Program-made: the position numbers and the translations under genes | Shown: positions 9,701 through 19,542 of the stretch, piece after piece | How positions within the stretch are numbered: the first letter of the stretch is position 1 | Layout of the letters: every line of letters starts with the position of its first letter | DNA from: Tetmemena sp. SeJ-2015 | Lineage: Eukaryota > Ciliophora > Spirotrichea > Sporadotrichida > Oxytrichidae | NCBI GenBank assembly: GCA_027382625.1 | Contig: JAJKFJ010021349.1 | Span: 1-64,000, forward strand | DNA length: 64,000 nucleotides | Direction: 5' to 3' | Notes under the pieces: generated by a model | The model's database searches: none | What the model was told of the DNA's origin: nothing | Seen by the model: only the letters and a program-made list of their open reading frames with translations

Positions 9701-10891
9701 GAAATGAAGAACAATCTCAATGACAGTGCAACTGCAGGGGTAGAAAATCAGGAACTTTAAAATAGCTAAATTGCAAAGAACAATAAGCAAGTGAAAAGAC
9801 CAAAGCTGATCATAAATGTTTTCTACACAAAGTATGACATAGTTCGAGAAGTTGCGAGAGACTACTTTCAAATGAGAGTGTGTTATATTAATCTCTTATA
9901 TGCCAAAATTTTTAATAGAAGATGGCTTAAAGTTTGACCTGAGAATTTACGCATGTAGAATGTTTCATAATAAGCATTCCTTTTAATCCTCTTCGCATTT
10001 TCTTGTACAAGGATGGACTATACAAAGAATACTATCAATAAGTCTAGCCTGATGACTTAGAGAATTCCCTCTGCTTTGAAATTCTGGGATTTGACATTAT
10101 GCTCGACCATATTTTATTATACTATTAGAGAGGTCTATTGTTTTTGAGAGTGTGTGAGGATGATGTAGAGGAGTTTGACCTATTTTGGTCTGATACCGCA
10201 ATGGCACCTGAGAAGTTACAAAAGCTGAAGCCCTACCAAAGATTAAACCACTACCCTGGTATGTATGTACTAGCGAGAAAAAATAATCTAGGAAAGCATC
10301 TCAATAAAATGGCTAAGAAGTTTGAGTAAGAGTACTCCTTCTATCCTAAGACGTGGATGCTCCCTAGTGAAATGAGTGAGTTCAAGAATCATTACAGCCA
10401 AGCAATTGATAAAAACCAAAAGGCAGTTTATATAGTTAAGCCTGAAGCTTCTTGTTAGGGCAAAGGGATCTTATAACTTAGATCATAATGGAGTGGATCC
10501 TCTTTGAAATAATTGGACTATGCAGGTTAGCAACTTAGCCCTATCAGTAGGTTAACAGCAACAATATAGAGGAGATGTGCATGCATCTCACTAATTATGC
10601 AGTCAATAAGTTTGCTACTAACTTTGTTCAGAATAAAGATGCCAAGCTTGACTCTGTGGGATAAATGTGCATTAAAAAACTATGAAGTACCTTAAGAATG
10701 TTAAAGGCGAGGATACTGAAACTCTTTATGCTAAATCATTTGCTAAATGTTAGATCAATGACATCATCGTAAAGACACTTATTGCCGGTCATCCAACTCT
10801 TGGTCACGTTTACAGATCTTGCCAGCCTAAATTATAAAACTTTTGAACATCATAAATTGAATGTGAGGGACCATTATGAGCTCAAGAATCT
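5330..10891. CDS. TTLL: Scrambled germline gene for a tubulin tyrosine ligase-like (TTLL) enzyme, at least 18 MDSs on both strands
   Basis: TTLL enzymes are ATP-grasp ligases that add glutamate, glycine or tyrosine to tubulin tails, acting on ciliary and cortical microtubules. The recognisable motifs, FDLRIY, MHLTNYAVNK, CFEILGFDIMLD, LLEVNHSPSF and NLGGYELIYP, are present but in the wrong order and on both strands. Matching pointers gives this order: 1(-)8256-7386, 2(+)8779-9883, 3(+)10145-10472, 4(-)7341-7240, 5(+)9921-9951, 6(-)7221-7193, 7(+)10490-10504, 8(+)9986-10021, 9(+)10514-10660, 10(-)7176-7138, 11(+)10679-10725, 12(-)7115-7085, 13(+)10760-10828, 14(-)7068-7059, 15(+)10046-10111, 16(-)7037-6783, 17(+)10858-10891, 18(-)6741 downward. 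Every join is in frame and restores the canonical TTLL domain. N- and C-terminal tails are Q/N/S-rich. Further small IESs remain unsolved in segments 1, 2 and 18. Confidence 0.92.
6783..7341 (-). CDS. TTLL: TTLL minus-strand MDS cluster (4, 6, 10, 12, 14, 16)
   Basis: On the minus strand these six MDSs lie in correct relative order, separated by IESs of 18, 16, 22, 16 and 21 bp, each joining to plus-strand partners at both ends. MDS 4 encodes the GKGIFLTRN to KPYLMDGL segment, MDS 6 the IYVLVYGVDP segment, MDS 10 a basic linker before MKYLKN, MDS 12 LWDNIKDII, and MDS 16 the start of the C-terminal lobe with ILLEVNHSPSFSTDSPLDY. MDS 16 ends at pointer TGAATGTGA (6783-6791), and 6742-6782 is the IES before MDS 18. 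Confidence 0.9.
7386..8256 (-). CDS. TTLL: TTLL MDS 1 (inverted, N-terminal)
   Basis: Likely start ATG at 8256-8254. The reading frame is Ser/Asn/Gln-rich, with an internal AT-rich insert at about 7935-8030 and frame changes near 8040 and 8230 that indicate further small IESs or an intron. It ends with the pointer GAAATTATCATCAC (plus-strand complement at 7386-7399), shared with 8779-8792 on the plus strand, where the frame continues without shift. Confidence 0.75.
8257..8778. other. AT-rich segment at an inversion breakpoint
   Basis: About 520 bases between the divergent starts of MDS 1 (-) and MDS 2 (+). No open frame is recognised. It probably holds the promoter of the TTLL gene on the MDS 1 side and otherwise germline-limited sequence. 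Confidence 0.45.
8779..9883 (+). CDS. TTLL: TTLL MDS 2 (acidic and Q/S-rich N-terminal region up to the domain start)
   Basis: Starts with pointer GAAATTATCATCAC and ends with TGAGAGTGTGT (9873-9883), which recurs at 10145-10155. It encodes an acidic run (Asp/Glu), a Gln/Ser-rich linker and the first TTLL strand (KRPKLIINVFYTKYDIVREV). The acidic part has a frame break near 8860-8885 that an IES between repeated GATGA motifs (8859 and 8879, 20 bp) would repair. A TGA near 9213 requires removal of about 9116-9268 (GT..AG ends, 153 bp, divisible by 3), an intron or IES. Confidence 0.8.
9921..10891 (+). CDS. TTLL: TTLL plus-strand MDS cluster (two interleaved series)
   Basis: Left to right this tract holds MDSs 5, 8, 15, 3, 7, 9, 11, 13 and 17, so two ordered series (5-8-15 and 3-7-9-11-13-17) lie side by side. 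Pointers seen twice in the locus: GATGGCTTA (9921), AATTTACG (9944), ATCCTCTT (9986 and 10497), TGGACTAT (10014 and 10514), AGCCTGA (10046), TCGACCATA (10103), GGCAAAGGGATCTT (10459), GGAGTGGATC (10490), ACTCTGTGGG (10651), ACTATGA (10679), AACTCT (10720), GACATCATC (10760), GCCAGCCT (10821), TGAATGTGA (10858) and AGCTCAAGAATCT (10879). The spacers are 9-35 bp IESs. MDS 3 encodes the part from FDLFWSDT to KPEASCQGKG. Confidence 0.9.
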
Positions 10892-10968
10892 AATCAATAT
10901 TATTGACCTTAATTCTGAATTGCTTTAGTTTTGTGTATTAATTATAGAAATACACTTAAGCATTCAAT

Positions 10969-13255
10969 ATGAGTACCAGTCCTAAATAAACCTCTAGAAA
11001 GTAATCTCTAGTAAAAAATTGCAGCTGAGGAGACAGCAACACCAAAATTTGATCCAGTCTAGCCTCACCATCATGATAAAGCTCCTCCTCAGAAAGAAGG
11101 CAAGATTATCGTTAGAAATCTTGGCTTTGACTTGAAGGAAGTGCATCTTTAGAAGGAATTCCCTAAGTTTGGCCAAATTGTTTCAGTTTCCGTGCCCATA
11201 AAGAATGAGAACAATTTGAACAGAGGATTCGGTTTCGTAGAGTTTGCCTCCAAAGAGGATGCAAATAAGGCAATCTAAACTATGAATGGAGCTAAGTTCA
11301 AGGGTAGAGTGCTAGCTGTTGAGCTTTCAGCCCCAAGCAGAAAGTATGAGCACAGAGTACAGAGTATAGTAGAGCACACTAAGATGAGTAGACAGGATGC
11401 AATTCAGCCATAGGTCTTAAGACAGGAGAAGGAAACGCAATAGAAGGCTAAAGAAGAGAAATAGAAGGCGCAAGAAGAAGCAAAACAACTAAGAGATAAG
11501 AATAAGGTGGAGCAGACTAAATAAAAGGAGCTAGAGAACAGTAAGAGACAGGATAGAAATGCAAAGACCAACAATAAAAAGGATGGTACTACACTCTTTG
11601 TGAGAAACATCGGCTATGATACAGATGAGCAGCAGTTTAGACAGTTTATGGAGAATTTTGGAGAGCTGAAATACGCAGTGCTGTGCAAAATAAAGGAGAT
11701 GCGACTTAATGCTGAAGAGAATGGAGGTCTCGAAGGTCAGACTACCCACAAGGGAACTGGGTTCGTTCAGTTCAAAGACGAAGCTGTTGCATAGCAACTG
11801 ATTGAGCTTTCTTCAAGTATTGAATTAAAGCTTGATGAGGAATGAAAGGCCAGCAGACTCAAGGCAAGGAGGGAAAAGGAAAAGACAGGCAAGGATTCAC
11901 TCATAGATAACAAAGGCATTCTTAGTGTTATCACTGGTGAACTTGAACTGAATGGAAGAAGACTAGTTTATTTTTCTCTCCTAGTTATAAAGGAGGCTTT
12001 AAATAGAGCTGAGGCAGTTGAGAGGTAGCAAAATGAGTAAAAGCAAAAGTTGCAAAAGGAAGACAAGAGAAATCTTCATCTCAAAAAGGAAGGTCTCCTT
12101 AGTGAGGAGAACTGGATACACAAGCAACCTCGCCCTTCTTAGAAAGATCTAGAACACAGACAGCGCTTGTTAAAAGAGAAGGAGACCGCCATCTCCAAGA
12201 ACACTAACTTGTTTGTATCTAAGACCAGAATCCAAATCAGAAATCTGCCCCGTAGAGACTTCTTTGAGAAGGAATTGAAAGAGCTGATGATGGTTGTGAT
12301 AGAGGAGTGGATTAAGACTCTCAGAGATAAGTCCGTTTTAAAGGACACTAAGAAAAAGAAGCTTCTGAAGCAGGTTAAAATCTTAAGAGATTAGGAAAAG
12401 ACTGATGTAGGTGGAGATAGCTTGGCTTCTGGATTGGGTTTTGCTGAGTTTGAGACACATGAGCTTGCTCTCTTTGCACTTCGTTATCTGAATAATATGC
12501 AACTAGTGAGCCACAAGGGTTTGATCTCAGACTTCTCTTTGGAAGATGCTAGAGCACTCCACAAAAGAGAACTCAAGCATTAGAAGCAACTGCAGCTTGC
12601 TAAGGAAAAGAAGAAGGTAGAGAAAGAAGAAAAGAAAGAGCGTGATGCCAAGGAGGCTAAGAAGGTGCAAGTGCCTGCTTCTGGAATTGTTGAACTTGGC
12701 AAGCGCAAATCCCCTGAAGGTGAGACAAAGGCAGAGAAGGAAAAGAAGCCGACTGTTGATAAAATCACCGATATGGAGTTACTGCATAAGATGATGCGCC
12801 AAACTAACAGCAGAGGAAAGAGACAGAGAATAAAGAAGAGAATTGACTAGCTAGAGGGTAAAACTGAGTCTACTGAATAGACAAACGAGACTAAGGAGAA
12901 GAAGGTAGCAGCAGTTGTGGATACTCCCAAGCCTAAAATCAAGGAGGCTAAAGAGGTGAAGCTAACTGCTCAAGAGAAGGTGTAGAAACTGCTGAAGAAA
13001 AGAGATGAGAAGCTCAAGCACAAAGAGGAGCGCAAGCGCCCACATTTATTAGAGGAGGATAGAGAGATCCTGAAGAAGTTGAGAAACTCCAAGAAAGATA
13101 AGAAGAAGGAGAAGGCAAGAGAGACAGATGAGTTTGATGATATGCTCAAAACTTACAAAAGCAAGGTACTCAAGAAAATGAAAAAGGGTCTAGAAGGTGC
13201 CAGCGAGAAGCAAATCAAAGAGGGAGACTTTATGGAGGTTGAACTCAGTGATTGA
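10969..13255 (+). CDS. RBM28: RBM28/Nop4-like multi-RRM ribosome-biogenesis protein
   Basis: ATG at 10969 (78 bases after the last TTLL MDS), stop TGA 13253-13255. At least three RRMs are visible: one with IIVRNLGF and RGFGFVEF (about 11100-11330), one with LFVRNIGY and KGTGFVQF (11590-12005), and one with IQIRNLP and LGFAEF (12220-12560). The linker RNLHLKKEGLL and the block SKTRIQIRNLP are diagnostic of the RBM28/Nop4 family, which acts in nucleolar assembly of the large ribosomal subunit. The C-terminus is Lys/Glu-rich and ends with a DEFDDMLKTYKSKVLKKMKK type motif, like the family's tail. Two 18-bp inserts (11827-11848, 11963-11986) interrupt the second RRM. A frame break lies in the first 25 codons near 11000-11030, so the exact N-terminus is uncertain. 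Confidence 0.88.
11827..11848 (+). other. 18-bp IES in RBM28-like gene (pointer AAAG)
   Basis: AAAG at 11827-11830 and 11845-11848. The insert carries an in-frame TGA (11842-11844) in the middle of a conserved RRM; excision of 18 bp is frame-neutral and removes it. Confidence 0.7.
11963..11986 (+). other. 18-bp IES in RBM28-like gene (pointer CTAGTT)
   Basis: CTAGTT at 11963-11968 and 11981-11986. Removal changes a six-residue-too-long strand into GRRLVIKEALNRAEA, which has the normal RRM beta-4 spacing of the family. Confidence 0.75.
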
Positions 13256-13446
13256 TAATACACAAAGCTTAATGCTTTAGCCACTAATTAAAATAAGTTA
13301 AGAATTACTAATGAAAATTCTCATAATATTTGATATCAAGATTTGAACGAAACTAGTCTATGAATAAGCCTGAAGATAAATAATCCCTCATATTAGAAAT
13401 ATCATTTTATCAGTTTGTCTAATTTAGTAAAATTTAACTTACAATA
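13256..13446. promoter_or_regulatory. AT-rich intergenic spacer
   Basis: 190 bases between two genes on the plus strand. It should contain the 3' UTR of the RBM28-like gene and the promoter of the next one. No specific motif is recognised. Confidence 0.35.
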
Positions 13447-16400
13447 ATGGAGGAGAATTCGAGGCCACCGATTCATAAAGGCTTGACCTTGAACAGCTTA
13501 TTGTTTGGAAATCAACGTTCACCCCAAGCTATAAATAACTTAAACTCACCTTCGATGAGAAACATTAGTTCTTCAAACCGCAACTCCCGCTCAGATGTTG
13601 AAGGCCAGAATAGCAGCAGGAACAGATTACCAGGTGTGAGTGGCGGAGGAGGCGGCCAGTAAATTGACATGCCTACCTCAACCTTCGCAGCTCATGCCAG
13701 CAGATAAAATTCTAGAAGAAATGTTAGTCAGCCAGAGAAAGAAAGCTCCGAGGATACGGTTAGTGATACTTTCCTGCTCAAGAAAATTATAAAGCAGAGT
13801 CTTATGGAATTTAAAGCTGAGGTCATTACTAGAATGAAAGATGACTTCGATCAAAAGCTTAACGCCATGCAGCAGTCTCAGTCTACTCTACAGAAGAAAG
13901 TATCACCAGTGATAGACGAGATGACCCAGATTCAAAATATGGGCAAGTCCTTTATCCAGTCTGTCCTAGAACAAGTTAAGGAAGCTTTAGAGATAGATAA
14001 AAAGATGGACAAGTTAAGGAATGAATTCATCTCTAGAGATGAACTGTAGCTTACTTTATCTGCCTCTGATTTTCTTACTAAAGAGGATTTGAAAACTACG
14101 CAGGAATAATTGCAAGAGTCAGTTGATTAAGTAAATACCAAGCTTATGGAGCTTGACTCTCAAAAAAGAGAGTTGGATAACAACTTAGTTTTACTTAGAG
14201 CTAAAATGGAGGACAAGCCTGATTCTAGTCACATAAGAGATCTACAGAGGAAGATTAGTGAATGTGCTTCTTGGGAAAGTGTGAGGTAGATATATACTGA
14301 GCTTGGAATGTATGTGAAGAGAGATCTCTTCGAAGGTCTGCGTGCTGAGATGAATGAAAAGATTTCAAGCACTAAGAATGCGATTGGTATGTTATTCTTC
14401 ATTAACTCATTTATTGATTGGCAAGCTTATCAAGTACGATGAAGCCATGAGTGAAATAAAGAAGCTGAATGATTCGATTCAAGATCAAATAAAGATGCTT
14501 GTTGGCAAAGTAGATTACAAAACTGACTAGCAAGAAGTTTAGACAAGACTCAGAACTTTGAGAGAGGAGGACGCTGAAATCAAGAAGAACTAAGTCAGGT
14601 TTGAAAATGAAATTGCTTATATCAAGAAGCAACTAGCAAATAAAACTGACGATAATGACTTCTAACAACTAAGAGAGAAGGCTTTTACATTTACTAATAA
14701 ATTGGACTTTACCAAATTAGAGAATACTGTGCTTCCTGTGAATAAATTAAATCCTTATATTTTTTGTGTGATATCTGAGTTTAAGATAGAGTTCGAGAAG
14801 TTTTCTAATAAAGCCAAGACTCATGACTAGGTAATCATGCGCTATGATGAAATCCTGAGTGAGAAGGCTTCCAAATGGTCTTTGGCCTAGTTGGATGACT
14901 AGATTCAGAGAAACTACGCAAGGGCCGTAGTCTCGAATTAGCATACAGAACAAATTCAAAGTTTAGAGTCTCAGCTCTCTGAGTTGAAGAGCAGCTCAGC
15001 CGAGTAGTTTGATAACATTATACTCATTAGAATTTAATTTCAAAATCTTAAAATTTCCTAATTCGAGTAATAACAGAGCAATCTCGTATGAAATCCTGAA
15101 AGCTGTAAAGAAAGTCTAAAAGTAATCTATGCTCTCAGGAATGAACCCAGGAAATGCCTCTTTGGATTAAAAGTTGCTTCAATAAATACTTTAAATGAAG
15201 GCTAATCAGTAGGATGTAGAAACCTTGTTCCAAACTAAGAGTAATAAGAAAGACTTTGAGGATTTGCTCTTGTCTTTAATGTCGATGGCAAAGCAGATCA
15301 AATTGCTGATAGTACTTTTCATTGAGCATCTCAGATCTCAAATCAGTGGAGGAGGGCAAGACACGGCTCTCAACAAAGAAAATAAGAAGCACTTCATCCT
15401 CAATTAACTCAACATCATTTCAAAGTGGGTCCTTAGGTTCAATCCCTCTGAGCCTGAAACTAACGCTTTTGAAAACGAAACAGAAGCCAAGACTTTGGAG
15501 AGATTCGCTAGCTCCTTAATTCTAGATTAGTAGCAATCCCGTTAAGGCACGCATACTTCAAATGGTACGGCTTAGAAAGGTCATCCTAGTACGAGAATGC
15601 CTAGCTTAGGAATTAAGCACAACTCTTTCACTTCTTAAAATCCTAATCTAAATTCCTCAAATCATTTCCAAACTATCTAAAGCCCCTAGAAGCTAAATCA
15701 AAGCAGCGCGCACTATTTCAACCCAGATAGAAGCCTGAATAATCAAAGCAATCTCTCTAATAAAAATTAGTAAACGCAACCAGCTATGAGTTTACCTCAG
15801 GGTCAGAGTTGAGTGACTCACACAGGAGTGGGAAGCTTCAGAAAGAAACGATTCACTGCTTTTGGAGAGAGAAAGCTTACTTACAACAACACTTTGATTA
15901 GTGAGGTTTCAATGAGTGTTAACAAAGATAACTAATCTCCATCCTAGAAAGTAATAAATACCCATGACACATCAGCAGAGTACCAAATGGTCCAAGATAG
16001 ATTTAATAAAGTCAAGACTAAGGGTAATAGCAGCTAATATCTAAAATATGCTCATCTAAATTCTTCAATCTCGTAAGCTAGCAATTCATTATAACTTTAC
16101 ATGCATAGTATGCCGAATAGTCCTCTAAATCAGCAAAATGAGAAGAGAGAATAGAAAGCCTAAAGTTAACTTAGAAATTAGATAGATCCCATTGATTTAG
16201 AGCTAATCAATGATAGAAATGAAATCTCTATCACCACCACGCCTCAAACTCAAAATACTCAAACTGTAAGTATCTATGCATATTTTTGATAATTTTAGAA
16301 CAGAACAAAGTCTGACAATTTAGCACCAATGCATTTATACAGCAAAGAGTATCCACTTTGAGATTAAATTTCATATAATGATCAATTAATATTTTTAACT

Positions 16401-16600
16401 GGTTTCTCTTACTCTGGATTCTCCATCTGAGTCAGAGTATAATTAATATAAAGTTGGTTGGTGTGCCAGAGATTGAGTGTGAGATTTTCAGCTAAAGTAA
16501 GTAGAGTTTAAATACTATAGAAGTAAGGGTTAGTAATTAGGAAAGTCACTTGCTCAACTCTTAGCAAGCCAACCACGTCTGGAGATCTGCCTCGAGATGA
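13447..16600 (+). CDS. Coiled-coil protein of unknown function
   Basis: ATG at 13447. The first 120 residues are Ser/Asn-rich and disordered. From about 13790 to 15400 comes a long, charged, heptad-like region (many Lys/Glu/Gln/Leu, few Pro/Gly), then a Ser/Asn/Gln-rich tail. Interruptions: a 34-bp IES at 14382-14421 (pointer GATTGG) that restores frame; an AT-rich insert at about 15015-15090; an in-frame TGA at 15811-15813 that a 15-bp TCA-bounded insert could explain; and an intron at 16266-16298 (GTAAGT..TTTTAG, 33 nt). The frame then ends at TGA 16359-16361. A further coding-looking block follows at 16412-16600, so the true stop may be 16598-16600. I do not recognise a family; the architecture suits a cytoskeletal or ciliary structural protein, which is only inference. 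Confidence 0.7.
14382..14421 (+). other. 34-bp IES (pointer GATTGG)
   Basis: GATTGG at 14382-14387 and 14416-14421, with AT-rich sequence between. Excision moves the reading frame from a TGA-terminated frame to the open frame that continues the coiled coil. Confidence 0.8.
16266..16298 (+). other. 33-nt spliceosomal intron
   Basis: GTAAGT donor, TTTTAG acceptor, AT-rich, containing a TGA; joins two open blocks. Confidence 0.65.
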
Positions 16601-16711
16601 GCAGCTCTATGAAACAGTAGTAAACTTGGTCATTTTTAATTATAACTAAGGTCGAGCAGCGACTGCTCATAAGAATATGTCTTAGTTGGAGCTAGAAAAA
16701 GCCAACCAACT
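16601..16711. other. Convergent intergenic spacer
   Basis: Short spacer between a plus-strand gene and the minus-strand gene ending at 16712; presumably both 3' UTRs. Confidence 0.35.
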
Positions 16712-19428
16712 TCATCTCTTCTTGGATGAAGCTTTCTTTGATTAAGGCCTTTCCTATCTTTTATTTTATACAGGAGTCTTAGTCTTCTTAATTCCGTTGA
16801 CCTTTTTCCTAGATGGAGAAGATTGCTTTGGCTTCTTGTTGACTCTTTTCTTCTTTGCATCTTCTTATTTATGATCACTTCTTTTGCTCTGAGAAGGTCT
16901 TTTTTAGACTTTATTGTTCTTGCTATTACTTTTAAATGTTGAGACTGCCTTTTTAGAAGAAGAGACTTTGCAGGGCTTGTCTTTGGGTGCTTTGAACTTG
17001 CGGGGAGAAGAGTCGCCCGATGAATTGAAGAAGCTGAAGGCCTCTTGCAATGATTTATGGTTAAAGTCCTATGAATCTGCGGTAGAGTTGCTCTGCGCTG
17101 ATTACATTAAACTGGGGGGACTTCTGATTTGAATCATATCTTTACCAGTTTAAATTTTCTTGAGAGAAATATCTTGGAAAAGCCGCTGCTCCCCCTTATT
17201 AATTCTCAATTATTAGGTACTAATTTTATTTGGGCTTCCATACTCGCCGGAGTTCCCTCTCTGTGATAGTGCAGGCTGAGTTAGTGTCTTCATATCAGTC
17301 GGAGTCTCTTTAACTTAATTCTCTTGTTCTTTTAGATAGCCTCGATAAGAATAAAGATAAATTAGATGAGATAAGCTTGTTAGTTTCCTTGAGAGCTTAG
17401 CCATACTGATCTCCAGTCACACTCAGCTGCGATAAGTAACGCCTGTCCTCTTACTCGTCATAGCTAAAAAAGAGAGTATGTGTATTTAATTAATAAGCTT
17501 TGGAAGTCTGATAGGGTAGAATTTGAATTAAAGTTGATTGAGTCCAGCTTTGTGGCCAAGTTTTAAAGAGGAATATGAATGGTTCGCGGTATGTGATCAT
17601 AGAAAAGGTAAGACCTCGGATCCTGTCCGATTATTTCCTCCATGAAGAGTGTGCGCGAGTTGGCGTATTAGCGATCTGAATCACCATCTTTGAGTACGTA
17701 TGAAGAGATTCGACATGTCCTCACCACTCGTTCGAAGTTAGACTAAATTCAAAAAACGATGAAATCATCCTCATATGTTTTTTTGCTAAATTCTCAAGTC
17801 CACAAAGTTGGTTGAATGTGCGAGTCTGTCGAGGAGTTTAGAGGGCTGCTTGTTAAATTTGGAAAGTTCCTTTATGCTATTTGATATCAGCTACCCCCGC
17901 ACTCGCGTAAGTTGGTCTTGCCTCAAGCACCGAGTGCAAAAGCAGCTGCTTTTGCAACACGGACAATGCCAGTCTCTGTCATTCTACGCATCTATCAAAT
18001 AGATGCCATCTCATCATAAACGATTTTAACCTCTCTTATGAAAGATGTCGTAGATGTTTTTCAAACAGAAAGAGCAAAAGAGTCTATCGCAGCTTGTCTC
18101 TAACTGCTCAATAAGCGCCTTCTTCTTTTTCTTATCTAATATAATCTTGTCTTGGATATAGTGGTTAATCAACTCAGTTCTCTGTGGCTCTACGTTTGGG
18201 ATACTCAAAGTGTTGATTTCTAGTTACTATGGCAAGTTAGATTCATGGCGCTGGCTATTATATTTGCACTCAGCCAAGATGTACTTTTAAAATGAAAAGT
18301 TATCGTGAATATCAACTACTAAACTTAGCCTTGTATTGCTTGCAGTGATGGCAGAAGCCCATACTCTCCTCTTAGAAGATTTCTTGTCGGACTTGCCGTC
18401 GCCTGATGTCCTGTTCTTAAGCTTTCCTGAACTTCTTAAGCTTGCGAGCACTTGACTAGCGGATGGTTATATTCATATCCTCTCTCAGCTGATTGAAATA
18501 GTTCAGCTCATCAGCACTTATCCACTGATCGTCCAGACGAAGCCAAGGATCGAACTCAAGCAAGAACTGCCGTCCAGCCATAGCTAGAGGTACTTCTTGC
18601 CTCTGAAATCGCTCCTCTTCAAAGAGAGTCGGTAAATACACTTAAGACTTAAGATACAGAGATATACTCATTATAAATCTCCAGTCTTGAAATATTGAGG
18701 TCTTGAAGCTTTTATTCGAACGATTGACTCAGCAATTTATTTGGTCTCCAGGTTAATAAGAAGATTGATTTGCGCCTATCTGACTCCCTCTTGGCGCTAT
18801 TTGGTGAAAAGCTCCCGCTCCTATTCCTATGCGTTGGTTTGGTGAATATTTTGCCTGAGTTAGGCAGCATTTTTCTTGTTTTATTGTTTGACTATAGTAA
18901 GTTCTTTAGTGAGTAGTGACAGCTGCTCGTCAATTGAGAGTGATTGCTAGTTGAAGATTAAATTATTGTGCAAGAAAAAGTCTGGGGAAAAGCCCTCGTT
19001 TTCCTCAGCGCGGATCATATCAAAGCCGAGGAAACGCTTGGCCGTGGGCTGACGCACATCTAGGTGAGGGTCGTACACTAAGTTATCGTGAAGAAGTTTT
19101 TTCTCATCCTCATCTAAATAAAGAAACGGTCAGGGGCAAAGATATTGAAATGGAGGGAGTCTTACCTTTCAGATCGACCAAAGCCGCCAGCTCGTTCACT
19201 CGATCTTAATAGTAGTCGTGGAAGCTGAAGAGCTAGTCGTAGTGAGAGAAGCGCTCTTCTGAGCTTTGACTGGAGGGGGAGTCTCCTCGCTTCGGGAGCT
19301 AGAAGCTCTAGGCTAAAGAAGGGAATGAGAAAGAGAGCCAACATACCTTTGACTGGGGCGAAGTAGGTTGAAAGTAGGGATCTATACTCTTGAGGCAATA
19401 GAGCCAACTTAAATTAATTCTCTTTCAT
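16712..19428 (-). CDS. CDCA7-like protein with zf-4CXXC_R1 zinc finger
   Basis: ATG at 19428-19426, stop TGA (complement 16712-16714). The N-terminal third is helical and charged. The zinc-binding region runs from GFCHHCKQYKAKF (about 18360-18320) through ECKY and FCSFCLKNIYD (about 18080-18050) to WHCPCCKSSCFCTRC (about 17975-17930). Its CxxC / C / CxxCL / WxCPxCxxxCxCxxC order is the CDCA7 (zf-4CXXC_R1) pattern. CDCA7 proteins recruit the HELLS/LSH remodeller to nucleosomes and support DNA methylation maintenance. Compared with animals, a long charged helix is inserted between the C4 halves. Introns at 19313-19346 and 19114-19165 join in frame; a 42-bp IES (18001-18047) splits the finger. 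Frame breaks near 18320, 18660, 17760 and 17320 indicate more IESs. The C-terminus is Lys/Ser-rich. Confidence 0.72.
18001..18047 (-). other. 42-bp IES inside the zinc finger (pointer CATCT)
   Basis: CATCT on the coding strand (plus-strand AGATG at 18001-18005 and 18043-18047). The insert contains two consecutive in-frame TGA codons. Frame-neutral excision places the WHCPCC block at the spacing expected after the FCSFCL motif. Confidence 0.8.
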
Positions 19429-19542
19429 ATTATTTAAGTACTTATATTAACTCAAACCTCCACTCGCAGATCTATCTACACTCTTGACCAGGAATATAAA
19501 GTCAAGTGCAGGAAAATTTTAAAGATTTCTTTGAGAGTTAAT

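Noticed and set aside
9951..9986. A single MDS running from FDLRIYA to PLRIFLYK with a small intron
   Set aside because: No insert of the right phase had convincing ends; pointers AATTTACG and ATCCTCTT show the intervening residues come from 7193-7221 and 10490-10504.
10651..10671. An 11-bp IES bounded by TGTG in TTLL MDS 9
   Set aside because: It restores frame, but the minus-strand segment 7138-7176 with 10- and 7-bp pointers explains the same gap better and adds expected residues.
5330..10891. TTLL region as a rearranged pseudogene
   Set aside because: Seventeen precise repeat-matched joins that all keep frame would not be expected in a decaying copy.
988..18020. TGA reassigned as a sense codon in this organism
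   Set aside because: All well-matched genes end at TGA at family-appropriate places, and the internal TGAs mostly lie in repeat-bounded inserts whose removal also repairs protein spacing.
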